DNA from: an uncultured Angelakisella sp.
Lineage (GTDB): Bacteria > Bacillota > Clostridia > Oscillospirales > Ruminococcaceae
Length of the DNA stretch: 5,251 bases
Reading direction: 5' to 3'
NCBI GenBank assembly: GCA_947564495.1
Contig: CANOCD010000110.1
Location: forward strand, 1-5,251
Each line of letters opens with the position of its first letter. Positions within the stretch are counted from its first letter, which is position 1. Of the stretch, positions 1-4,968 are shown in pieces. Position numbers and translations under genes: made by a program. Below the pieces are notes generated by a model. The model made no database searches. It was not told the DNA's origin and saw only the letters and a list, made by a program, of their open reading frames with translations.

Positions 1-54
1 CAGGACGGAAAAAGACCCGGCCAGATGGCGTCAAACGGCTGTGAATACAGCTTC
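1..54 (-). mobile_element. Palindromic MITE-like repeat, copy A (cut by window edge)
   Basis: Read on the minus strand from position 54, this begins with the 15-base terminal repeat GAAGCTGTATTCACA (40-54). That is identical to the left end of the complete copy at 3286-3365. An 8-base variable stretch follows, then a GC-rich block containing TCTGGCCGGG and CTTTT that also matches the other copy. About 37 of the first 45 bases are identical between copies. The far end lies outside the window, so length and second terminal repeat cannot be seen. The inner end directly touches the TAA stop of glgP, the same TTA/TAA trinucleotide that flanks copy B. No coding capacity is visible. The palindrome may also act as the 3' end signal of glgP, since no other terminator is seen between the stop and the window edge. 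Confidence 0.7.
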
Positions 55-2457
55 TTACAGATACCAAATATCCCGGGCGTAGTCGTGGATGGACCGGTCG
101 GCGCAGAAGAAGCCGGAGCCGGCCACGTTCATCAGGGACATCCGCTGCCAGGGCTCCCCCTGGCGGTAAAGGTCGCTGGCCCGGTTCTGGATCTTGCAGT
201 AGCTCTCGAAGTCGGCGGAGGCCATGTAGGGGTCGCCGTTCCGCATATAATCCGCCATGTTGGCGAAGGAGGGCATATTCCGGCGGGACTCCAGGAAGGC
301 CACCACCTTCTGGAGGCTGGGGCTGTTGTGGACGTGGTGCTGGACGTGGTAGCCCCGGGCCTTCAGGGCCTCCACCTCGGGGGTCTTCATGCCGAAGATG
401 AGGATGTTCTCCTCCCCCACCTGCTGGAGGATCTCCACGTTGGCCCCGTCCAGGGTGCCCAGGGTCACAGCCCCGTTGAGCATCAGCTTCATGTTGCCGG
501 TGCCGCTGGCCTCGGTCCCCGCCAGGGAGATCTGCTCCGAAATCTCCGCCGCCGGCATGAGGCGCTCGCTCATGGTGACGTTGTACTCCTCCACAAAGAC
601 CACCTTGAGCTTGCCCCGAACGTCGGGGTCGTTGTCGATCATCACCGCCAGGTCGCAGATGAATTTGAGGATCTGCTTGGCCAGGTAGTACCCCGGGGCG
701 GCCTTGGCCCCGAAGATGTAGGTCTTGGGCAGGAAGGCGTCATGGGGGTGCTCCTTGATCCACAGGTACTGGGAGAGGATGTGCAGGGCGTTGAGGTGCT
801 GGCGCTTGTACTCGTGAAGGCGCTTGACCTGGATGTCAAAGAGGGTGTCGGGGTCCACCTCGATGTTCCGGTCCTCTTTGAGGAACCGGGCGAAGTCGGC
901 CTTGTTGGCGGCCTTGATCTCGGCCAGGCGCCGGAGGACCTTCTCGTCCCGGGCGAACTCCCGCAGGCGGGAAAGCTGGGAGAAATCGTGGAGGAACTTA
1001 TCCCCGATGAGGTCGCAGATCATCTCGTTGAGCCGGGGGTTGGACTGCATCAGCCACCGGCGGCTGGCGATGCCGTTGGTGACGTTCTTGAACTTTTCCG
1101 GGGTGACCAGGTAGAAGGGGTGGAACACGTCGTCCCGGATGATCTGGGAGTGGAGGGCGGAGACACCGTTGACGCTGTGGCTTCCGGCGATGCAGAGGTG
1201 GGCCATCCGCACCTTGCCCTGCCAGAGGATGGACATCCTGCCGATCTCCTCCTCGGCGACCCCCTTGTCCCGGAGGCCCTGGCAGAAGCGGCGGTTGATC
1301 TCCTCGATGATCTGATAGATCCGGGGGAGGAGGGCCTGCATCAGGTTGATGTCCCACTTTTCCAGAGCCTCGCTCATGACGGTGTGGTTGGTGTAGGCGA
1401 AGGTCTTGGTGACGATCTCCCAGCTGCGCTCCCAGGTATAGCCGCACTCGTCCAGCAGCACCCGCATCAGCTCGGGGATGGCCAGGGTGGGGTGGGTGTC
1501 GTTGATGTGGATGGCGTTCTTTTCGGCGAAGTTATCCACCGTGCCGTAGACCGACATATGGCGCCGGAAGATGTCCGCCACGGCGGCGGCGGCCAGGAAA
1601 TACTGCTGGCGCAGCCGCAGGAGCTTCCCTTCGGTGTGGTCGTCGTTGGGGTAGAGGATCTTGCTGATGACCTCGGCGTAGCTCTTCTGGCTGAAGGCCC
1701 CCAGGTAGTCCCCCTTGTTGAAGAGGTTCATGTCGATGCCGGGGCTCTGGGCCTTCCAGAGACGAAGGAGGCTCACCGACTCGGTGTCGTACCCCGAGAC
1801 GTACATATTATAAGGGACAGCCATGACGGTGCTGTAGCCAACGTGGTTCACCATATGGTGGACGCCGTCCCAGTTCTCCTTCACCTCGCCGCCGAACCGG
1901 ACCTCCACGGTGTGCTCGGGGACGGGCTCCAGCCAGACCTCCCCACCGGGGAGCCAGTAGTCGGGGAGCTCGCTCTGCCAGCCGTCGTCCAGCTTCTGCT
2001 TGAAGATGCCGTACTCAAAAAGGATGCTGTACCCGGTGGCGGTGTAGCCGTCGGTGGCCAGGCCGTCCAGGTAGCAGGCGGCCAGCCGCCCCAGGCCGCC
2101 GTTGCCAAGGCCGGGGTCGGGTTCGCACTCGTAGAGGTTCTCCAGCTTCACCTCGTGGCGGCGCAGGGCGTTCTCGAAAATATCCACCAGCCCCAGGTTG
2201 TACAGGTGGTTTTTCAGGCTGCGGCCCATCAAAAACTCCATGGAGAGGTAGTACACCTGCTTCTTGCCCTGGGCGTAGTTTTCGGCGTTGCTGCCCTTGC
2301 GCTTGGGACCCAGCAGGTCCCGGAGGACCATGGCGCAGGCCCGGTAATACTGTTCGTCAAAGGCGTTTTCCGGCTCCACCGACATTTCGGTGCGGAGTTT
2401 CTCCACGATCTGCTGGTCGATGTAGTCCTCGGTTACGTTGTCACGGATCAGGCTCAT
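55..2457 (-). CDS. glgP: Glycogen/starch/maltodextrin phosphorylase (GT35 family)
   Basis: This 800-residue protein, normal length for the family, is a PLP-dependent alpha-1,4-glucan phosphorylase. Such enzymes release glucose-1-phosphate from the non-reducing ends of glycogen or maltodextrin in the cytoplasm. The PLP Schiff-base lysine is K657 in EASGTGNMK (649-657), matching rabbit K680. The phosphate-site segment KRLHEYKRQ is at 545-553, with R546, Y550 and K551 matching rabbit R569, Y573 and K574. The substrate-site histidine is H358 in YTNHT, and the glycine-rich GNGGLGRLAAC is at 118-128. There is no N-terminal phosphorylation segment, as usual for bacteria. The start is ATG 2457, preceded by AAGGAG 11 nt upstream. 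No glgA, glgB, glgC or glgD is adjacent, so the gene stands alone behind its own promoter. The C-terminus ends at IWYL, a few residues shorter than E. coli GlgP as I recall it, and its stop adjoins a repeat element. Family assignment is near certain; glycogen versus maltodextrin preference cannot be told from sequence. Confidence 0.97.
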   Translation of the reverse strand: MSLIRDNVTEDYIDQQIVEKLRTEMSVEPENAFDEQYYRACAMVLRDLLGPKRKGSNAENYAQGKKQVYYLSMEFLMGRSLKNHLYNLGLVDIFENALRRHEVKLENLYECEPDPGLGNGGLGRLAACYLDGLATDGYTATGYSILFEYGIFKQKLDDGWQSELPDYWLPGGEVWLEPVPEHTVEVRFGGEVKENWDGVHHMVNHVGYSTVMAVPYNMYVSGYDTESVSLLRLWKAQSPGIDMNLFNKGDYLGAFSQKSYAEVISKILYPNDDHTEGKLLRLRQQYFLAAAAVADIFRRHMSVYGTVDNFAEKNAIHINDTHPTLAIPELMRVLLDECGYTWERSWEIVTKTFAYTNHTVMSEALEKWDINLMQALLPRIYQIIEEINRRFCQGLRDKGVAEEEIGRMSILWQGKVRMAHLCIAGSHSVNGVSALHSQIIRDDVFHPFYLVTPEKFKNVTNGIASRRWLMQSNPRLNEMICDLIGDKFLHDFSQLSRLREFARDEKVLRRLAEIKAANKADFARFLKEDRNIEVDPDTLFDIQVKRLHEYKRQHLNALHILSQYLWIKEHPHDAFLPKTYIFGAKAAPGYYLAKQILKFICDLAVMIDNDPDVRGKLKVVFVEEYNVTMSERLMPAAEISEQISLAGTEASGTGNMKLMLNGAVTLGTLDGANVEILQQVGEENILIFGMKTPEVEALKARGYHVQHHVHNSPSLQKVVAFLESRRNMPSFANMADYMRNGDPYMASADFESYCKIQNRASDLYRQGEPWQRMSLMNVAGSGFFCADRSIHDYARDIWYL

Positions 2458-2474
2458 AGCTCATGTTGCTCCTT
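2458..2474 (-). promoter_or_regulatory. glgP ribosome binding site with a decoy start codon
   Basis: AAGGAG (2469-2474) is the only Shine-Dalgarno candidate. It lies 11 nt from the glgP ATG at 2457, slightly long. It lies 4 nt from another ATG at 2462-2464, which is out of frame and opens a seven-codon reading frame (MSYEPDP) ending in TGA at 2441-2443. The two ATGs arose in a tandem near-repeat, ATGAGCT followed by ATGAGCC. The glgP start is chosen because it is the first in-frame ATG and gives a family-like N-terminus. Confidence 0.7.
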
Positions 2475-2509
2475 TCCTCTAAGGGAGAAATAGTCACAGT
2501 AATGTTTCT

Positions 2510-2538
2510 ATTATAGTTGATTTTTTTGGAAGAATCAA
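2510..2538 (-). promoter_or_regulatory. glgP promoter, sigma-A type
   Basis: On the minus strand a perfect TATAAT (2510-2515) lies 17 nt downstream of TTGATT (2533-2538; four of six consensus bases). Transcription would start near 2503, giving a leader of about 45 nt before the glgP ATG. It sits just past the DUF1275 terminator, so glgP is probably transcribed separately from that gene. I see no cre-like catabolite site or other operator. Confidence 0.7.
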
Positions 2539-2562
2539 GGTGCCGGGGCGGAGAAATCCCGG

Positions 2563-2592
2563 AAAAACAAAAGGGGAGGGTCCAAACCTCCC
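2563..2592 (-). terminator. Intrinsic terminator of the DUF1275 gene
   Basis: Immediately after the stop codon (2593-2595), the minus strand reads a six-base GGGAGG/CCTCCC stem (2587-2592 with 2574-2579) around a 7-nt loop. A T-rich tail of T4-G-T5 follows (2563-2572). The stem is short but wholly placed for a terminator, ahead of the glgP promoter. Confidence 0.65.
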
Positions 2593-3252
2593 TCACCGTG
2601 GAGAGGGGCCCCGGAGACGGGCCCAGGCCCCCAGGAGGAGGAAGGAGCAGAGCCAGACCGAACGCCCCCCGAAAAGGGCGGCAAGGGGGACCCCCAGGGC
2701 GGCCCCCAGGCAAAAGACCAGGATGACCCAGAAGTACCGGAGGGCCTGGGCCCCGGCCTCCCGATCCCCGGCAAAGAGGCGGAGCCAAAGCTGGCCGGAG
2801 AGGGAGCGGAGGTTGCCGGTGCACATGGTGGTGGCGTAAGGCATCCCCTCCAGCTGGCGGAAGCTGTTCACCTGCATGGAGCAGAGGAAGGAGACAAGGA
2901 CGTTGACCACGGGGTCGGGGAAGGAGGGGGGAAGAAGTCCCACAACGGCCAGGATGGCGGCCTCCAGCAGGAGGACGACCCGCCGCCACCTGCCGGAGGC
3001 GCCGCCGCCAAAGCGGGCCCGGAGGCCCTCGGTGACCAGGACGCCCAGGGTGAAGGCGGCGATGGGGATGAGGTAGTACCCGGCCCGGAGAAAATCCCCC
3101 CGGGCGGCGGCGATGCTGAGGAGGACCATGTTGCCGGTCTGGGCGTTGGCAAAGACGCCGCCCCGGGTGAAGTAGGTGTAGGTATCCAGAAAACCGCCGG
3201 CGGCGGCCAGGAGCAGGGCGGTGGGGAGGGTCTCGTGGCGGGGCGTAGGCAT
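2593..3252 (-). CDS. DUF1275 (YoaK-like) integral membrane protein
   Basis: This 219-residue hydrophobic protein has about six predicted membrane segments, roughly at residues 8-26, 56-77, 91-109, 113-131, 170-190 and 193-212. The DUF1275 hallmarks are visible: GGFLDTYTYF near the N-terminus, then FANAQTGN (34-41). A second TGN motif, TTMCTGNLRSL (141-151), suggests an internal duplication. Families of this type (Bacillus YoaK relatives) are conserved membrane proteins of unknown function, so no substrate is assigned. The start is ATG 3252, with AGGAGG at 3262-3267 and a 9-nt spacer. The gene is a single unit between its own terminator and a putative promoter at 3368-3396, and its leader contains the 80-bp repeat B. 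The last residues are basic (ARLRGPSPR), consistent with a short cytoplasmic tail. Length is typical of the family and I see no damage to the frame. Confidence 0.88.
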   Translation of the reverse strand: MPTPRHETLPTALLLAAAGGFLDTYTYFTRGGVFANAQTGNMVLLSIAAARGDFLRAGYYLIPIAAFTLGVLVTEGLRARFGGGASGRWRRVVLLLEAAILAVVGLLPPSFPDPVVNVLVSFLCSMQVNSFRQLEGMPYATTMCTGNLRSLSGQLWLRLFAGDREAGAQALRYFWVILVFCLGAALGVPLAALFGGRSVWLCSFLLLGAWARLRGPSPR

Positions 3253-3285
3253 GGGCGGGGGCCTCCTTTTTGGGGATGGGCTTTA

Positions 3286-3365
3286 GAAGCTGTATTCACA
3301 ATCACTGAACGCCGTCTGGCCGGGCCTTTTCCGGCTGGCGTCCCCCTGGTTATGAACACAGCTTC
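3286..3365 (+). mobile_element. Palindromic MITE-like repeat, copy B (complete, 80 bp)
   Basis: The ends are 15-bp inverted repeats: GAAGCTGTATTCACA (3286-3300) and TATGAACACAGCTTC (3351-3365), 13 of 15 positions complementary. Inside is a second GC-rich inverted pair, ACGCC plus GCCGG on the left against CCGGC plus GGCGT on the right, around a GCCTTTT loop, so the whole unit can fold as one long hairpin. It is flanked on both sides by TTA (3283-3285 and 3366-3368), as expected for a 3-bp target duplication. There is no reading frame. A partial second copy lies at 1-54 in the opposite orientation. It resembles a non-autonomous miniature element that would be moved in trans; I cannot name the transposase family. 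Confidence 0.75.
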
Positions 3366-3367
3366 TT

Positions 3368-3396
3368 ATTGTAGCAGAAAGGGGGGCGGGGGGCAA
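3368..3396 (-). promoter_or_regulatory. Putative promoter of the DUF1275 gene
   Basis: On the minus strand TACAAT (3368-3373; five of six) follows TTGCCC (3391-3396; four of six) after 17 nt. Transcription would begin about position 3361, inside the right end of repeat B, giving a leader of about 109 nt. The last base of the -10 box lies within the TTA flank of the repeat. Without the repeat and one TTA the leader would be roughly 25 nt, so the promoter looks original and the repeat later. Confidence 0.5.
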
Positions 3397-3429
3397 GGGG
3401 GCGTGGCGCTTCCTGCCGACCGATAGCGG

Positions 3430-3458
3430 TTGACAAACGCCCGGGGGTTCCTTATAAT
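3430..3458 (+). promoter_or_regulatory. greA promoter, perfect sigma-A consensus
   Basis: TTGACA (3430-3435), a 17-nt spacer and TATAAT (3453-3458) match the consensus at all twelve positions. Transcription should begin at about 3464-3466, leaving a leader near 42 nt. It is divergent from the DUF1275 promoter, with 33 bp between the two -35 boxes. This promoter also shows that the long in-frame extension of greA back to TTG 3430 cannot be translated. Confidence 0.9.
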
Positions 3459-3490
3459 GTTACAAGGTATTTTTATATTCCGGAGAGCAA

Positions 3491-3496
3491 AAGGAG
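3491..3496 (+). promoter_or_regulatory. greA ribosome binding site
   Basis: AAGGAG lies 11 nt before ATG 3508 and 5 nt before an in-frame GTG at 3502. Spacing does not separate the two clearly. ATG is preferred because the resulting N-terminus (MAQEHTVT) aligns with GreA proteins; the GTG would add only V-K. Confidence 0.7.
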
Positions 3497-3507
3497 TGTT
3501 TGTGAAG

Positions 3508-3993
3508 ATGGCACAGGAACATACCGTAACCGCGGAGGGCCTGGAAAAACTGAAGAAGGAACTGAACCAGCTGAAAAATGTCAAGATGCCCGAGATCACC
3601 GAGCGGATCAAGGTGGCCAGGGGCTTCGGCGACTTTTCGGAGAACGCCGAGCTCCACGCCGCCCAGGAGGAGCAGGCTTCGGTGGCGGAGCGCATCCAGG
3701 AGCTGGAGGAGCAGATCAAGACCGCCAAGGTGATCGACACCTCCACCCTGGACCCCGACGTGATCCACGTGGGCTCCACCGTGCGGTTCTTCTACTCCGC
3801 CTACAATGAGGAGCGGACCTTCCACATCGTGGGCAGCGCCGAGGGCAGCGGCAGCGACAAGGGGATCAAGAACATCACCAACGAATCCCCTATCGGCAAG
3901 GCCCTGCTGGGCCACCGGGCAGGGGACATGGTGGACATCCACACCCCCAAGGGCGTGTTCCAGGCCAAGATCCTGGAGGTCAACCTCCACTAG
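3508..3993 (+). CDS. greA: Transcription elongation factor GreA
   Basis: At 161 residues this is a full-length GreA (E. coli 158). The protein enters the RNA polymerase secondary channel and stimulates cleavage of backtracked transcripts, rescuing arrested elongation complexes. The N-terminal half (about 8-75) is the antiparallel coiled coil. Its tip carries GDFSENAE (41-48), with the Mg-chelating acidic pair D42 and E45, equivalent to D41 and E44 of E. coli. The C-terminal half is the FKBP-like polymerase-binding domain, ending with the family motif around NESPIGKALLG and AGDMVDIHTPKG. It is a single-gene unit with a consensus promoter at 3430-3458 and a hairpin terminator after the stop. 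The strong promoter fits a constitutively and abundantly made factor. The genes usually found next to greA in Firmicutes, such as lysS, are not next to it here. Confidence 0.96.
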   Translation: MAQEHTVTAEGLEKLKKELNQLKNVKMPEITERIKVARGFGDFSENAELHAAQEEQASVAERIQELEEQIKTAKVIDTSTLDPDVIHVGSTVRFFYSAYNEERTFHIVGSAEGSGSDKGIKNITNESPIGKALLGHRAGDMVDIHTPKGVFQAKILEVNLH

Positions 3994-4015
3994 TCCCATA
4001 GTCCAAGCAAAACAG

Positions 4016-4055
4016 AGCGGCCCCTTCCCGGTTTTCCCGGGGACGGGGCCGCTTT
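4016..4055. terminator. Bidirectional terminator between greA and ogg
   Basis: A nine-pair stem (AGCGGCCCC at 4016-4024 with GGGGCCGCT at 4045-4053) encloses a second five-pair stem (CCCGG 4027-4031 with CCGGG 4037-4041) and a TTTTC loop. On the plus strand TTT then CGTC follows, a weak T-tract, serving greA. On the minus strand the stem is followed by CTG then TTTT (4015-4009), serving ogg, whose stop is only 3 bp away. The gap between the two convergent stop codons is 64 bp. Confidence 0.8.
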
Positions 4056-4057
4056 CG

Positions 4058-4885
4058 TCATCTCTGCCGGTACCAATGGAAGAGGGTCTGCTGGGCGATG
4101 CCGCCGCAGGGGCGCAGATAGCGGGGAAAGCCCCGGGGGTAGAGCTCCGCCATGACCCGCTTCATCCAGACGTCCATGGGGATACACTCCACCCGGCCAT
4201 AGGCAAAGAGGAGGACGCACTGGGCCACCTTTTTCCCGACCCCCTTCACCTCCAGGAGACGGGTCTCCGCCTGGGGGGCAGGGAGGAGGTCCAGAGCCTC
4301 CAGGTCCAGGGAGCCCTGGGTCACCCGGCGGGCGGCGTCCAGGAGGTAGGCGGCCCGCCATCCCGCCCGGAGGGGGGCCAGGTCCTCCTCCCCCAGGGGG
4401 GCCAGGTCCCGGGGGTCGGGGAAGGCCCGGAGATCGGTCCCGGGGATGGCCTCCCCCCAGCCCTGGCAGAGGCGTTCCACGATGCCCTTGATCCGGGGGA
4501 TGTTGTTGTTGGCGCTGAGGATAAAGGTACAGAGGGTCTCCCAGGGCTGCTGGCGGAGGACCCGGATGCCGGGGCAGAAGTCCAGGGCCCGGCGGAGGGG
4601 CGGGTTCCGGCGGAAGAGGGCGGCCAGGGCCTCGTAATCCCGGTCCAGGTCGAAGTACCGCCGCCAGAAGGGGAAGCCCGCCTCCCCCGCCCCGTGGAGG
4701 AAGATGTCCGGCCCCTGGCGCTCCAGGCGGAGATAGCGGCCCACGGCCACCCCCTCCCAGGAGCCGTCCTCCCGGGGACGCCAGCGGAAAGCCTGGCCGC
4801 AGTCCAGGGTCTCGGGGAGGGCGAACCAGGCCGCCGCCCCCGGGAGGCGGGTGCCCTGGGGGGTGAACTCCGGGTCGATGAGCAT
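4058..4885 (-). CDS. ogg: 8-oxoguanine DNA glycosylase/AP lyase, OGG1 type
   Basis: This 275-residue helix-hairpin-helix glycosylase should excise 8-oxoguanine opposite cytosine and nick the abasic site (base excision repair). An N-terminal OGG domain (about 1-105) has CGQAFRW (29-35), whose glycine G30 matches human G42, which reads 8-oxoG. RQQPWETLCTFILSANNNIPRI (111-132) matches the human NNN loop. The hairpin GVGKKVAQC (215-223) holds catalytic K219 (human K249), and IPMDVWM holds catalytic D238 (human D268), with the same 19-residue spacing. Q265 and F269 match human Q315 and F319, which pack on the flipped base. The start is ATG 4885, with AGGAGG 7 nt upstream. The frame is open to 5047, but the extra 54 residues are low-complexity, contain the promoter and lack a good binding site. 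The nearest alternative is AlkA-type 3-methyladenine glycosylase, a common automatic label, but the residues above favour OGG. Context does not suggest an operon. Confidence 0.93.
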   Translation of the reverse strand: MLIDPEFTPQGTRLPGAAAWFALPETLDCGQAFRWRPREDGSWEGVAVGRYLRLERQGPDIFLHGAGEAGFPFWRRYFDLDRDYEALAALFRRNPPLRRALDFCPGIRVLRQQPWETLCTFILSANNNIPRIKGIVERLCQGWGEAIPGTDLRAFPDPRDLAPLGEEDLAPLRAGWRAAYLLDAARRVTQGSLDLEALDLLPAPQAETRLLEVKGVGKKVAQCVLLFAYGRVECIPMDVWMKRVMAELYPRGFPRYLRPCGGIAQQTLFHWYRQR

Positions 4886-4892
4886 GAGGGTC

Positions 4893-4898
4893 CCTCCT
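4893..4898 (-). promoter_or_regulatory. ogg ribosome binding site (sets the start)
   Basis: AGGAGG on the minus strand, within AAAGGAGGG, lies 7 nt before ATG 4885. This optimal spacing fixes the start at 4885 rather than at ATG 5047, which would lie upstream of the promoter. Confidence 0.85.
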
Positions 4899-4918
4899 TT
4901 CCGCCTTTCTATCTTTCC

Positions 4919-4947
4919 AGTATAGCAGAAGGGGGATGGAATGTCAT
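4919..4947 (-). promoter_or_regulatory. ogg promoter, sigma-A type
   Basis: On the minus strand TATACT (4919-4924; five of six) lies 17 nt downstream of ATGACA (4942-4947; five of six). Transcription would begin near 4912, giving a leader of about 27 nt to ATG 4885. The -35 box and most of the spacer lie within the inverted repeat at 4931-4952. Confidence 0.7.
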
Positions 4948-4952
4948 CCCCC
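4931..4952. promoter_or_regulatory. Operator-like inverted repeat over the ogg -35 box
   Basis: GGGGGATG (4931-4938) and CATCCCCC (4945-4952) are perfect 8-bp inverted arms around a 6-nt centre. The 22-bp site covers the -35 box and the upstream part of the ogg spacer, where a dimeric repressor would block polymerase. It is not at a transcript end and no T-tract follows, so a terminator reading is unlikely. No regulator gene is in the window, and the motif is not one I recognise (it is not a LexA or PerR box). Confidence 0.45.
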
Positions 4953-4968
4953 GGGGGAAATTGGGGAT

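Noticed and set aside
25..2493. An 822-codon open frame on the plus strand covering the whole of glgP
   Set aside because: It is the antisense shadow of a GC-rich gene whose codons seldom give stops on the other strand. Its product is a repetitive V/G/L/H/D-rich sequence with no family motifs, while the minus strand encodes a perfect phosphorylase.
3430..3507. Longer greA beginning at TTG 3430
   Set aside because: The TTG is the first half of the -35 box, so it lies upstream of the transcript start. ATG 3508 gives the standard GreA length.
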